A stretch of 64,000 nucleotides of DNA from Halovivax limisalsi (GCF_023093535.1 NZ_CP095757.1:248001-312000); one strand, 5' to 3'; positions 53,616 through 63,126 are shown, counted from the first letter of the stretch. Notes: generated by a model from the letters alone, not told the origin. Numbers and translations are program-made.

Positions 53616-54761
53616 TCACACGGTGTACGCCGACGGCTCGAGCGACCAGTTCGGGTCGCCGACCCAGCGCACCTCGTCCTCGGTCACCACGACCGGCTCG
53701 GCGATCCGGACCGCCGCGCCGTCGTCGCGTTCGACGCCGGCCTCGAGCGTCACCACCGACCCCGGACGGATCTCGGCGCCCGGCCGGAGCGGTCGTTCGA
53801 CGGGGTCGCGACCGATCCCGACCGCCGTCCCCGTCGCCGTCCCGGCGAAGCCGAAGGAGCCGATCTCCGCGACGAGTTCGGCCTCGACGTCGCCGACGCT
53901 CGGCGCGTCCGTCCGGAGCAGCACCCGCGCCGATCGCAGCGCGCTCTCGACAGCGACGTGGGCGCGTCGCTCCCACCCGCCGTCGGTGCCGGGCACCAGC
54001 GTCCGGACGAGGCGGGCGTGATAGCCCGCCCGCCCGCAGGCCGTGAGGTCCACGACGATCGGGTCGCCGGACTCGATCCGGGCGTCGAACGCCGACGCTG
54101 CGGGTGCTGACCCGGACGCGTCGGCGATCGGCGGCGAGCCGGACGCGCGCCTGGTAGCGCCCTCGGGCGTGACGATCCTCGTGCGCGCCCCCGGAGATCC
54201 GCCCGCGGTGACGACCGCGGCGTCGATCTCGCGGCGCAGCTCCCCGACCGTCGGGCCCGAGTCGGATCGCGGCTCCCCGTCGACCGGGTCGGCGGCGAGC
54301 GTCGCGGCGCGTCGCAGGCCGGCCGCGGCCGCCGCCCGGGCCGATCGGATCGCGTCGCGCTCGGCCGTCGATTTCCGGCTCCTGGCGACCGCGAGGGCGT
54401 CGCTCGAGGCCAGGTCGAAGCCCGCCGAATCGAGATGCAGCGCGGCGTCGTGGGGGATCGACGGCGGGACCAGGAGCGTCCCGGTGTCGGCGCGCTCGCC
54501 GAGGCGGGCGACGAGGCGCTGCGCGGCGTGGTCGGACGCCGAGGATTCGACGAGCGTCGCGTCCGGCGTGATCCCGTAGGCCCGCGGATCGGTTCGAACT
54601 CGTTCGGTTGGCATCTGTTCGACGGTCGCGTTCGCCGCAGGCTCGTCGAGAGCCGCCGCGAGAAATCGGGTCGCGGGCGATCGGCACCGACCGACGTGGA
54701 CGAAGCCGAGGGCGTCCCGCTCGTCGATCGCGGTCCGGATCGCGTCGAGGACCCGACTCAC
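53616..54761 (-). CDS. M24 peptidase-like protein with degenerate metal site
   Basis: A 381-residue protein with the creatinase/aminopeptidase-P layout: N-terminal domain to about 130, then the pita-bread domain. Of the five family metal ligands, the first Asp (VVDLT) and a Glu (VVTLEAGV) remain. The second Asp (usually GYHSDLTRT) reads GYHARLVRT, the His of GHGVG is lost (GTAVG), and the final Glu is displaced (VRIAEP). It therefore probably does not cleave Xaa-Pro bonds. It is coupled by a 4-bp overlap to the helicase gene. Confidence 0.75.
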   Translation of the reverse strand: MSRVLDAIRTAIDERDALGFVHVGRCRSPATRFLAAALDEPAANATVEQMPTERVRTDPRAYGITPDATLVESSASDHAAQRLVARLGERADTGTLLVPPSIPHDAALHLDSAGFDLASSDALAVARSRKSTAERDAIRSARAAAAAGLRRAATLAADPVDGEPRSDSGPTVGELRREIDAAVVTAGGSPGARTRIVTPEGATRRASGSPPIADASGSAPAASAFDARIESGDPIVVDLTACGRAGYHARLVRTLVPGTDGGWERRAHVAVESALRSARVLLRTDAPSVGDVEAELVAEIGSFGFAGTATGTAVGIGRDPVERPLRPGAEIRPGSVVTLEAGVERDDGAAVRIAEPVVVTEDEVRWVGDPNWSLEPSAYTV

Positions 54762-56635
54762 GCTGGACCGGCTTCGAGTTCGTCCGGTTCCTGCAGTTCG
54801 GCGACGAGATCGTCGAGGTCGGTACCCGTGAGTTCGTTGTTGAGCAGGACGTCGATCGGCAGTGTCGGGGCCCCGTCGACGAGGTTCTCGAGCAGGACGA
54901 GTCGTTCCCGGGCCCGGGACATGCCGACGTAGAACACCCGGCGCTCGTTATCGGTCAGCACCGGCACCGGCGACGTCGTCTTGGTGAACTCCTCGACGCC
55001 GGGGACGTCGGTGACGCCGCCCTCGCCGTCGCCGGAGCGATCGTCGATCGTCGCGACCATCTGCTCGACGACCTTCTCGGTGAGGTCGGTCGCGACGAAG
55101 ACGTGGTCGGCCTCGCGACCCTTCGCGGAGTGGATGGTGCCGACGCGGACGCGGTCGGTCGCCATCCCCCGGTACTCGCCGATGTTGAAGTAGGCCTTGA
55201 CGGACTTCTTCTGGAAGCTGGTGACCTTCCGCAGCATGTCCGCCGCGGAGTTCGTCCCCGGCATGAAGGGGACGTGCTCCTCGATCACCGACGCGGGGAC
55301 GGTCAGATCCACCAGATCGTCGACGCCCGCTTCCTCCTCCAGATCGTCGATGGCGTCGAAGAGCGCGTCGCGCTCGTTCGTCCCGAACGCCGAATCCTGC
55401 AGCATGTCGGCCAGCCGGCGGGCCTGCAGGCCGTCGACGTCCTCGCCCGCGTCGATCGCTTCGACCGCGCGGACGTACTGAGTCAGGCGGTCGGTCCACA
55501 TGCGCTGGTCGGTCAGCGCGGTGAAGGGGACGCCCTCGGTGATGAACTCGTCGACGAACTGGAACATCTGGTAGCGCGCCCGAAAGAGCAGCATGATGGT
55601 GCCGTCGCCCTCGACGAGCGTCCGGCGGACCATCCGAACCACGTCGAGCATCGACTTGTTCGCCTCGGCCTCGACGACGCCGCCCTCCTTGCGCGGGTTG
55701 AGGTCCTTGTCCTGGCGGACGTCGATGTGGCGGATCTCGCGGTTGACGGCGTGGAGCACGTTCGAGGGCAGGCGGTAGGAGTTCGGGAGGACGACGTCGT
55801 CGTCGACCTCTTCATCGAGCAGGAGCGCGGGGTCGGCACCCTGCCAGGAGTAGACGACCTGGTCGTCGTCGCCGGCGATCAGCACCCGCTCGACGTGGGG
55901 TTTCCACTCGTCGTAGACGTCGTACTGCAGGGTCGTGATGTCCTGAAACTCGTCGATCACCAGGTAGTCGACGTTCGGGACGAGCGAGCGCTGCTTGACC
56001 CGCTCGAGCATGTCCGCGAAGCCGACCTTGCCCTCCTCGCCCTTGTAGTTGCGCCAGGCGCGGATGACCTCTGGGACGTCGATCCGGTCGTCGTCCGAGG
56101 GCCACGTCGGCGTGTACTTGTTGCCCTCCTGGGCGTTGGGATCAATCTCCGGCGGCAGGCGGACCTCGTCGACGTCCCACTGGAAGGGCACGTCGTACCA
56201 GTCGGCGACGTCGCGGCTGGTCCGCTGGAGCCACTGGCTGGTCGCGATGATCTTGTTGCCGATCGTCGTCGATCGCGCCGTCCGCCGGCCCGCCCCCGAG
56301 TACTCGTCCTCGTACTCGATGCCGTAGTCCTCGCAGAAGTCCTCCTTGTCGGACTCGCCGATGACGTCCCCGCGTGAGAGGTCGAGCAACTCGTAGGCCT
56401 TCGCGTGCATGGTACAGACGTTGCCCTGCAGGGATCGCGGGTTGATGTCGAGGCGTTCGGCCAGGCGCTCGCGAACCTCCTGGGCGGCCGCCCGCGTGTA
56501 CGAGACGACGAGCACGTCGCGGAACGAGACGCTCTCGTCCTCGAGAATCTCCTCGACGTGGTCGAGAAGCGCCGTCGTCTTCCCGCTCCCGGGCCCGCCG
56601 AAGAGACGAGTCACCGCGGTGTCACTGGTGGTCAT
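54758..56635 (-). CDS. UvrD/REP-family superfamily 1 helicase
   Basis: A 625-residue DNA helicase. Motif I is GGPGSGKTT (about residues 14-22), Ia is VVSYTRAAAQEV, motif II is VIDEFQD, motif III GDDDQVVYSWQGA, motif IV YRLPSNVL, motif V near VGTIHSAKGREADHVF and motif VI YVGMSRARERLVLL. It should unwind DNA 3' to 5' in repair. The ATG at 56635 is preferred to a start 21 bp upstream; a TATA-like CCACTTATG lies about 30 bases before it. Confidence 0.93.
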   Translation of the reverse strand: MTTSDTAVTRLFGGPGSGKTTALLDHVEEILEDESVSFRDVLVVSYTRAAAQEVRERLAERLDINPRSLQGNVCTMHAKAYELLDLSRGDVIGESDKEDFCEDYGIEYEDEYSGAGRRTARSTTIGNKIIATSQWLQRTSRDVADWYDVPFQWDVDEVRLPPEIDPNAQEGNKYTPTWPSDDDRIDVPEVIRAWRNYKGEEGKVGFADMLERVKQRSLVPNVDYLVIDEFQDITTLQYDVYDEWKPHVERVLIAGDDDQVVYSWQGADPALLLDEEVDDDVVLPNSYRLPSNVLHAVNREIRHIDVRQDKDLNPRKEGGVVEAEANKSMLDVVRMVRRTLVEGDGTIMLLFRARYQMFQFVDEFITEGVPFTALTDQRMWTDRLTQYVRAVEAIDAGEDVDGLQARRLADMLQDSAFGTNERDALFDAIDDLEEEAGVDDLVDLTVPASVIEEHVPFMPGTNSAADMLRKVTSFQKKSVKAYFNIGEYRGMATDRVRVGTIHSAKGREADHVFVATDLTEKVVEQMVATIDDRSGDGEGGVTDVPGVEEFTKTTSPVPVLTDNERRVFYVGMSRARERLVLLENLVDGAPTLPIDVLLNNELTGTDLDDLVAELQEPDELEAGPA

Positions 56636-56966
56636 TGTCACCGTACAGGGGCGCACCCCTCATAAGTGGCGTGGGTTTCCTTCGACGGTCCGACCGCTGA
56701 ATCGCGAGGTCGCAGCGAGCGATTCGGATCGGCAGGCGGCACGCCCCACGGTCGGCCCGACCCGCTGCGTCGAACGCGGGCGTGGTGACCGAACGCGTCA
56801 CTCGATCGGATCGTAGCGGACGGAGACCCGACCGCAGCGAGTGCCGGAACGACGAGACGGGCGCGAGCGAAGAAGCGACGAATCACGAACTGTCGTCGCC
56901 GGTCGGCGAGGGGCAGCGTGATGCGAGCGATCCGGGGCGACGACCGGGGCCCGCCGCAGCCCTCGC
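56636..56966. other. 331-bp gap without a supported gene
   Basis: Apart from the helicase promoter near 56661-56669, I see no motif. The overlapping frames are Arg/Ser-rich with no family resemblance, so I call no gene. Confidence 0.5.
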
Positions 56967-57125
56967 TCAGTCGCCGCGGGGCGATCTGGCGGTCCGCACG
57001 TCGGCCCCGTCGCGGATCTTGTCCGGACAGTCCGGACAGACGCGCGGTTCGTCCACGGTAGGCGGCGTGAACACTCTGACGTACGCGTCGGTGACGAACG
57101 ATCCACAGTTCTGACATTCCGGCAT
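56967..57125 (-). CDS. small zinc-ribbon protein (DUF7563-like)
   Basis: A 52-residue protein: MPECQNCGSFVTDAYVRVF, then VCPDCPDKI and a short Arg/Ser tail. The two CxxC pairs can bind one zinc. Nearly the same sequence recurs across haloarchaea. The ATG at 57125 fits the family start; a longer frame exists but adds unrelated residues. Function unknown. Confidence 0.8.
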   Translation of the reverse strand: MPECQNCGSFVTDAYVRVFTPPTVDEPRVCPDCPDKIRDGADVRTARSPRGD

Positions 57126-57310
57126 TTCTTCTCTCGTCTCGTCGGTTCGCTTGCTTGCGATAATGAATGTTCCTATTCGAACGATCGGCAGTGCCGATCG
57201 GTGATTAGGCATCTGGTGGCGGGCGACGAGATCGCCGGGAGCGCCGCTGTCACTTTCCGATCGTCAGTCCGAAAATGGTTCGAGTCGCCGGACCGCTGGC
57301 GCCCGGCGGA

Positions 57311-57493
57311 CTAGCGGCCGGGCGCCCACCCGCAAACGGTACAGGCCGTGGCCCCGTCGTCGTGGAGGCCACCGCACTCCGGACACTGCTTCTTCCGGCG
57401 ATCGTGTTCCCAGCCGACCGGCTCGGTGGTGTGACCGCGATTGGACAGGAACTGGTCGAACACGTCGTCCGTACCGTCGGGAGTAGCTCCCAT
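57311..57493 (-). CDS. small zinc-ribbon protein (HVO_0416-like)
   Basis: A 60-residue protein with an N-terminal DDVFDQFLSNRGHTTEPVGW and a zinc ribbon CPECGGLHDDGATACTVCGW. Such single-ribbon proteins are common in haloarchaea and their role is mostly unknown. A TATA-like TTTATTATCG lies about 25 bases before the ATG. Confidence 0.8.
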   Translation of the reverse strand: MGATPDGTDDVFDQFLSNRGHTTEPVGWEHDRRKKQCPECGGLHDDGATACTVCGWAPGR

Positions 57494-57684
57494 AGGTATG
57501 CAATACCATCACACGATAATAAATCGTTGGGTCGACTGCCGCCGACCGGGACGGGCCCCGATCTGAACGGCACGCTGGCCGACGACCGGCCCCGGCAGCG
57601 AGACCCTCGTCCGGGCGACAGGACGAAGGCCGGGGTTCCGGGACGCATCCGCGGATTTTTGGCCTCGACGCCCCAACGACGGGC

Positions 57685-58602
57685 ATGGCAGACCTCTCGC
57701 TCGACGCGACGCAGCTCGATCGCTACTCGCGTCACGTCATCATGGACGAGGTGGGTCCCGAGGGGCAGGCGGCGCTGCTCGACGGGTCGGTCCTCGTCGT
57801 GGGGGCGGGCGGCCTCGGCTCGCCGGCCATCCAGTACCTCGCGGCGGCGGGTGTCGGTCGGCTGGGCATCGTCGACGACGACGTCGTCGAGCGCTCAAAC
57901 CTCCAGCGCCAGATCGTCCACGCCGACGCCGACGTCGGTCGCCCGAAGGTCGCGAGCGCGGCCGACTACGTCGAGCGGCTGAACCCGGACGTCGCGGTCG
58001 AGCCCTACGAGACGCGGCTCGACGCCGACTCGATCGACGAGATCGCGGCGGGCTACGACGTCGTCTGCGACGCCAGCGACAACTTCGCGACGCGGTACCT
58101 CTGTAACGACTACTGCACCCTCACCGACACGCCGCTCTCCCACGGCGCCATCTACCGCTTCGAGGGGCAGGTTACGACGATCGACCCGGCGGGCGCAGCG
58201 GCGACGGAGACGGAGTCGACGGCGTCGTCCGGGTCGTCGGCGACGGACTCGACGGGCGAGGGGGCAGCGGCCGGGGACTCGGGAGCGGCCGGCCCCTGTT
58301 ATCGCTGTCTCTTTCCCGAGGCGCCAGAGCCGGGCACCGTCCCCGACTGCGCCACGACGGGCGTCCTTGGCGTCCTTCCCGGCACGATCGGTTGCATCCA
58401 GGCGACGGAAGTGGTGAAGCTGCTGACCGGTATCGGCGAGACGCTGGCCGGTCGACTCCTCGTCTACGACGCGTCCGGGATGTCGGTCGAGACCGTCGAC
58501 GTCCGCCGGGATCCGGACTGTCCCGTCTGCGGCGAGGAGCCGGCCGTCGAGTCCGTCGACGACGTCTCCTACGGGGCGCGGTGTGCGATCCGGACCGAGT
58601 AG
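57685..58602 (+). CDS. ubaA: SAMP-activating enzyme E1 (UbaA/MoeB/ThiF family)
   Basis: A 305-residue E1-like enzyme. It adenylates the C-terminal Gly of small archaeal modifier proteins for protein tagging and for sulfur transfer to tRNA and molybdopterin. VLVVGAGGLGSPAIQYLAAA is the ATP motif, with VVERSNLQRQIV and ASDNFATRY following. The probable active-site Cys is C222 (PDCATTG). Zinc pairs are CYRC and CPVC. Before CYRC is an Ala/Ser/Thr/Gly-rich stretch of about 35 residues that the family usually lacks. Confidence 0.92.
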   Translation: MADLSLDATQLDRYSRHVIMDEVGPEGQAALLDGSVLVVGAGGLGSPAIQYLAAAGVGRLGIVDDDVVERSNLQRQIVHADADVGRPKVASAADYVERLNPDVAVEPYETRLDADSIDEIAAGYDVVCDASDNFATRYLCNDYCTLTDTPLSHGAIYRFEGQVTTIDPAGAAATETESTASSGSSATDSTGEGAAAGDSGAAGPCYRCLFPEAPEPGTVPDCATTGVLGVLPGTIGCIQATEVVKLLTGIGETLAGRLLVYDASGMSVETVDVRRDPDCPVCGEEPAVESVDDVSYGARCAIRTE

Positions 58603-58633
58603 CGCCGGCCTCCGTGCCCGAGCGGTGCCGGCC

Positions 58634-58918
58634 TCACACGCGGGGTTCGAATCGCGCGCCGCCGTCCTGCGTCACCGTGACCCGGTAGCCGTAGTAGGTG
58701 AACGAGACCTCGGCGTCCGCCTCGTCGCCGGGCGGATTCGTGTACAGGTGTTCGAGGACGTGGTCGATGCAGTCGTAGAGCGGCGGCAGCTCCTCGATCG
58801 GGACGTCCTCGATGTCGGCGATGACCGACACGACCTCGACGTTCGGATCGGTTTTCTCGGTGTCGAACTGTCTGGTGACGGCGTCGCCGGAGGAATCGCC
58901 GGGGGTCCGAGCGCTCAT
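58634..58918 (-). CDS. HalOD1 output-domain protein
   Basis: A 94-residue protein. VVSVIADIEDVPIEELPPLY and DHVLEHLYTN, then VSFTYYGYRVTVTQDG, fit the HalOD1 haloarchaeal output domain. It has no sensor part. A TATA-like CTACTTACG lies about 30 bases upstream. The domain is thought to act in signalling; the partner is unknown. Confidence 0.8.
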   Translation of the reverse strand: MSARTPGDSSGDAVTRQFDTEKTDPNVEVVSVIADIEDVPIEELPPLYDCIDHVLEHLYTNPPGDEADAEVSFTYYGYRVTVTQDGGARFEPRV

Positions 58919-58994
58919 ACTGGGTTGCTCACCATCCGCAGCCGTAAGTAGACCACCGACGGAGGCGTGCGATCGACTGGCCGCGACGTGGGGC

Positions 58995-60032
58995 TCACGA
59001 CGGCGGCCGGGATTCGAGTTCCGACAGCGGGACGGCGACGTCCGCGACCGGACGCGCCTCATCGCCGTCGACGCGGACGGACTCGGAATCGCGGCGCGAG
59101 CCGTAAGCTCCGGACCGCCGCCGATCGGCGTCGACCGCGTCCGCCGTCGCCTCGGGCTGAAGCATCGCCGCGAGCGCTTCCGCGGCGTCGACCAGTCGCG
59201 GACCCGGTCGGTTGAGGTAGTGGTGGCCGTCCATTGCCCAGGCGCGGCCCGCGTCGACGGCTGCGAGGTCGCGCCACCCCGCGCGATCGGTGAGGTCCGC
59301 GAGGTTCGCGGCGGTCTGGGCCAGGTCGTAGCCGCACGGGGCGACCACGACCACCTCTGGGTCGTAGTCGCGGATCTCGGCCCACTCCCGGGGTCGGGCG
59401 CGCTCCCCGGACGACGCGAGGGCGTAGCGCCCGCCCGCGATCTCGACCAGCTCCGGTACCCAGTGGGCCGCCACCATGAGCGGGTCCGTCCAGTCGAAGA
59501 TCGCGACGCGGGGCCGGGCGTCGGGATCGGCCGGCGCGCGTTCGCGGAGCGCGTCGAGGCGGGCGTCGAGGTCGGAACGAACGTCCCGGGCGCGATCCTC
59601 GCGACCCAGCACGCGGCCGAGGCGCTCCAGATCGTCGAAGACCTCGTCGATCGTGTGGGCGTCGATGGTGACGAGCTCCGGCTCCGCGTCGATCCCCTCG
59701 ACCGCGTCCGCGACGGCCGCGGTATCGACCGCGCAGACGTCGCAGACGCCCTGGGTGACGATCACGTCCGGGTCGAGCCGCTCGATCGTCTCGACGTCGA
59801 CGTCGAAGACGCCGCCGTCGGCCGCTCCGTCGTCGCCTCCGCCGACGCTCGCCTCGCGGACCTGCCGGTCGATCTCGTCGGTCGAAGCATCGGCGTCGAT
59901 CCGCGATCGCGTCACGCTCGGTCGCGACGCGAAGTGCGGCGGGTAATCGCACTCGTGGGAGACGCCGACGGGGTCGATCCCGAGGGCGGCGACGAGTTCG
60001 GTGGCCGACGGGAGGGTCGTCACGACGCGCAT
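58995..60032 (-). CDS. BtuF-like cobalamin-binding protein
   Basis: A 345-residue protein with the two-lobed BtuF/FepB-type binding fold: MRVVTTLPSATELVAALG, then GVSHECDYPPH, then the helix bridge and VAIFDWTDPLMVAAHWVPEL. It lacks a signal peptide, so unlike a classic BtuF it is probably cytoplasmic. The C-terminal 50 residues are polar. No BtuCD genes are nearby in the window. Confidence 0.82.
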   Translation of the reverse strand: MRVVTTLPSATELVAALGIDPVGVSHECDYPPHFASRPSVTRSRIDADASTDEIDRQVREASVGGGDDGAADGGVFDVDVETIERLDPDVIVTQGVCDVCAVDTAAVADAVEGIDAEPELVTIDAHTIDEVFDDLERLGRVLGREDRARDVRSDLDARLDALRERAPADPDARPRVAIFDWTDPLMVAAHWVPELVEIAGGRYALASSGERARPREWAEIRDYDPEVVVVAPCGYDLAQTAANLADLTDRAGWRDLAAVDAGRAWAMDGHHYLNRPGPRLVDAAEALAAMLQPEATADAVDADRRRSGAYGSRRDSESVRVDGDEARPVADVAVPLSELESRPPS

Positions 60033-60237
60033 ATCCGGTCGTACAGGCGGGGCGACGAAAAGGGTGCGGGACGGACGGGGTCGGGCCGCCGGCGTGGGAT
60101 ACCTGGGCGACAGTCCACGCGCGTCGCCGCCCGCAACCGCGGGGACCCGTTCACTCAGTTTATCACAACAACGTAATTTGATGAAAATGATAACACTTTA
60201 TCTCCGTAGCTAGCCATCTATTTCCTAGTGAAATAAA

Positions 60238-60537
60238 ATGAATGATAGAACCTTCGACGCGCTGACCCACACCGAACGGCGCCGGCTGCTGCTGGAATTG
60301 CTCGACCACAACCCGCGAGAGCTGACGTACACGAGCGACGAAGCGACGGGGTCGGGGACACAGCAAGCGGCTGTCGAACGAGAGCCGGCCCGGATCAGAA
60401 CCCATCACGTCCACCTTCCGAAGCTGGCCGAGTACGGGTACGTGGAGTGGGATCGGGAGGCAGATGTCGTCACGAAAGGGCCGCAGTTCGACGAGGTTCG
60501 GCCGCTGCTCGAGTTCCTCCGGGACGAGTGCGAGTGA
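60238..60537 (+). CDS. DUF7344-like winged-helix protein
   Basis: A 99-residue protein. FDALTHTERRRLLLELLDHN opens a winged helix, with HHVHLPKLAEYGYVEWDREA as the wing region, the pattern of haloarchaeal DUF7344 proteins. It follows an AT-rich stretch (60159-60200) with TTATCA and TGATAA 22 bp apart, possibly an operator. Target unknown. Confidence 0.75.
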   Translation: MNDRTFDALTHTERRRLLLELLDHNPRELTYTSDEATGSGTQQAAVEREPARIRTHHVHLPKLAEYGYVEWDREADVVTKGPQFDEVRPLLEFLRDECE

Positions 60538-60929
60538 CACCGCTGCGGTCGAACGCCGATCAGTGTTACAGCCGTCGCGTCTTCTCCGTCGCGTCCGCTC
60601 ACCGGCACCGCAGCCTTCGAGCGTAGCGGCCGCTGAAGACCGGTGTCCGTCAGGAGTCGCGTCACCGACAGCGTGCTCGCCGTCTCGCGTCGGTTGCGGC
60701 CGCCAGAAGATCGGATATGGCGCGCCCCATCGTGGTTGGGCCGTAATAGGGCGCGCCACTCGTGAACAACCGTTGCGTACTGAAGTAGCTTGTGTGATAA
60801 TCCGAGTGAAAACTCTCCCCCGGCGGAATACAGCCGATTCAGCGGATTACGACGGCTCGATAACAGGAACCTTTTCCCGTCCACGGGCGATAGTCCTCAC
60901 GTTCGGAACGCCGGACGCGTGGTTGGGCC
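60538..60929. other. 392-bp gap without a supported gene
   Basis: I see no convincing frame, repeat or RNA motif here. A T-rich CCTTTTCC near 60871 could be part of a promoter for the TrmB-like gene, but it is about 55 bases from the ATG. Confidence 0.4.
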
Positions 60930-61745
60930 ATGACAGAAGACACGATTACCAACGAAGCGGTGAGTCTGTTGCAAGAACTCGGGCTCCAGGAGTACGAAGC
61001 GCGCTGCTTTCTGGCGTTGACGCAATTATCGAGCGGAACGGCCAAAGAGGTCCACGAAATCTCCGAGGTTCCGCGGACGCGTGTGTACGACGCCATTCGC
61101 GTCCTCGAATCGCAGGGGCTGGTCGAAGTCCGCCACTCCAGCCCGCAGGAGTACCGGGCGGTCGGCATCGACGAGGCGACGCGCACGCTCCGGCAGAAGT
61201 ACTCCGACCGGATCGACACGCTGCTATCGTACCTCGAATCGGTCGAGCAGCGCAACGCCGAATCCGATCGAGATCGGGTTCAGGAGGTGTGGTCGCTGTC
61301 CGGGAACGACGCGATCGATTCCCGGACGGTCGACCTCGTCGACGGCGCGGAATCGGAGGTCGCGCTGCTCGTCGTGGACGAGTCGCTCCTGTCTAACGCG
61401 CTCTTCGATCGACTGCGCGAGGCCGCGGAAGGAGACCGCTCCGTCGTGATCGGCGGCCAGACGGAACAGATCAGGTCGCGGCTGGGGACGGAGCTCCCGA
61501 ACGTCACCACCTTCGAGACGGAGCTGGACTGGCTCACCGGACCGTGGGAGGACCACGAAGTGGCGATCAGTCGGATCCTGCTGGTCGACCGGGAGACGCT
61601 GTTGATCGGATCGTACTATCCCGGTTCCGACGACGGGGGCACGGAACAGGCGATCTACGCCACCGGCCTCGAGAACGGGGTCGTCGTCCTCCTTCGCCGA
61701 CTGATCTCGGCGGGATTGTCCCGTCGCGAGGAGCCCAGCGACTGA
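60930..61745 (+). CDS. TrmB-family transcriptional regulator
   Basis: A 271-residue protein. The N-terminal TrmB winged helix (LGLQEYEARCFLALTQLSSG, then VPRTRVYDAIRVLESQGLVE) leads into a coiled coil (about residues 85-110) and a C-terminal phospholipase-D-like sensor-type domain (about 115-260). TrmB proteins sense sugars or related compounds in archaea; the ligand here is unknown. Confidence 0.9.
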   Translation: MTEDTITNEAVSLLQELGLQEYEARCFLALTQLSSGTAKEVHEISEVPRTRVYDAIRVLESQGLVEVRHSSPQEYRAVGIDEATRTLRQKYSDRIDTLLSYLESVEQRNAESDRDRVQEVWSLSGNDAIDSRTVDLVDGAESEVALLVVDESLLSNALFDRLREAAEGDRSVVIGGQTEQIRSRLGTELPNVTTFETELDWLTGPWEDHEVAISRILLVDRETLLIGSYYPGSDDGGTEQAIYATGLENGVVVLLRRLISAGLSRREEPSD

Positions 61746-61781
61746 CCGTCGGACGGTCGCTCAGCGAACGGCGACCGTCGG

Positions 61782-62057
61782 TCACTCGCAGACGATCGTT
61801 ACCTCGTTCCCGTCGATCTCGACCGCGTACTCGCCCATGACGAACGAGAGGGCGACGCGCTCGGTACCGGAAACGAGCGTGTCGAGCGCCTCCGGATCCA
61901 CGTGGTCGAACAACGTCGTATCGAGCGCCCGCGCGAGGCGCACCGGCTCCGTGTTTTCGACGGCGGAGATGGCCTCGATGATCGCGAAACTCGGAGGAGT
62001 GACCGACCAGTCGTAGCGGTTGTGCGAGACCGCACCGACCGTGTCATCGTGATCCAT
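61782..62057 (-). CDS. HalOD1 output-domain protein
   Basis: A 91-residue protein with SFAIIEAISAVENTEPVRLA, then LDTLVSGTERVALSFVMGEY and VEIDGNEVTIV, a HalOD1 pattern. Its ATG has a TATA-like CCTTATCC about 27 bases upstream, so the mRNA is likely leaderless. It is convergent with the TrmB-like gene. Confidence 0.8.
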   Translation of the reverse strand: MDHDDTVGAVSHNRYDWSVTPPSFAIIEAISAVENTEPVRLARALDTTLFDHVDPEALDTLVSGTERVALSFVMGEYAVEIDGNEVTIVCE

Positions 62058-62301
62058 GATACAGTGTGGCAATCGATGGGGATAAGGATTGTGTGACGAT
62101 CCGGGTGACAGTTGGCGGATGGCCCGCACGCGTTCGCCTCTCGGTCGCGGATCGGAACGGAACCGACTCCGTCACCTCGACGTTCGGTTTGGCGTCCGGG
62201 ACGTCGGTTCGGATCCGCAACGCATACGGCATCGTCGGGCTCGACCGTACTCACAACCGCGCCGGAGCAACCGTTTTACGGACTCATTGCGAAGGTTCAC
62301 C

Positions 62302-63126
62302 ATGGCCAGCGGTGACGTGAAACGTTCTCCGGGCGACTCGCCGACGGCCGACGTCGCGTACCTCTCGCGGGCGGACCACCGCATCCCGGCGCTCGTCGCG
62401 CTGTCCGAGCGACCGCGCAGCCGGGCCGAGCTCTGCGAGCTGACCGGGGTCTCATCCTCGACTATCCGGCGGACGCTCGACGGGTTCGAGGCGCGGACCT
62501 GGATCCGCAAGGACGGCTACCAGTTCGTCGCGACTCGACTGGGGGAGACGGTCGCGGACGGGATGGAGACGCTGCTCGACCGACTAGAGACGGAGCGAAC
62601 GCTTCGCGCCGTCTGGCGGTGGCTGCCCGAGGCGGTGGGCGAGTTCTCCGTCGAGACCTGGGCGGCGATGACGGTCACCGTCGCCGACCCGGACGCCCCC
62701 TACCGACCGGTGAGCCGGTTCGAATCGCTGCTCTCGGGGACCAGCGAGTTGCGATACCTCCGCCCCGAGGTCGCCCTCATGGAGCCGTGCTTCGAGACGC
62801 TCCCCTCGCTGCTCGACGCAGGCGGCGAGATCACCGTGATCGACCGGCCGAACTGCCACGCGTACTTCGTCTCGACGTACCCGGAGCGCTGCGCCGCGCT
62901 GCTCGAGCGCGAGGCCTTTTCGGTACTCGAACACGACGACCTCCCGCCGTACGGGGTCGGTCTGCTCGACGATCGCACCGTCATCAGCTGCTACGAACCG
63001 GGTAGCGGGGCGGTCGCGGCGGTGATCGACACCGACGCGCCGCCGGTCCGCGAGTGGGCGACGTCGGTCTTCGACCGCCACCGCGCCGATGCCAGGCGCT
63101 TCGATCCCCGGCCGATCGGCGAGTGA
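62302..63126 (+). CDS. FilR1-like winged-helix regulator
   Basis: A 274-residue protein with an N-terminal winged helix (about residues 20-85; SRAELCELTGVSSSTIRRTL) and a C-terminal FilR1-like sensor domain (about 120-260; EITVIDRPNCHAYFVSTYPE, then YGVGLLDDRTVISCYE). This layout is common in haloarchaeal regulators. A TATA-like GTTTTACGG lies about 27 bases before the ATG at 62302. Its targets are unknown. Confidence 0.85.
   Translation: MASGDVKRSPGDSPTADVAYLSRADHRIPALVALSERPRSRAELCELTGVSSSTIRRTLDGFEARTWIRKDGYQFVATRLGETVADGMETLLDRLETERTLRAVWRWLPEAVGEFSVETWAAMTVTVADPDAPYRPVSRFESLLSGTSELRYLRPEVALMEPCFETLPSLLDAGGEITVIDRPNCHAYFVSTYPERCAALLEREAFSVLEHDDLPPYGVGLLDDRTVISCYEPGSGAVAAVIDTDAPPVREWATSVFDRHRADARRFDPRPIGE

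Noticed and set aside
56638-57117. 159-residue frame on the - strand overlapping the small zinc-ribbon gene
   Set aside because: The zinc-ribbon protein in another frame has clear CxxC motifs and a family resemblance; this one has none.
60160-60193. TTATCA/TGATAA inverted repeat as a defined operator
   Set aside because: Six-base arms 22 bases apart in an AT-rich stretch can easily occur by chance; only mentioned with the downstream gene.
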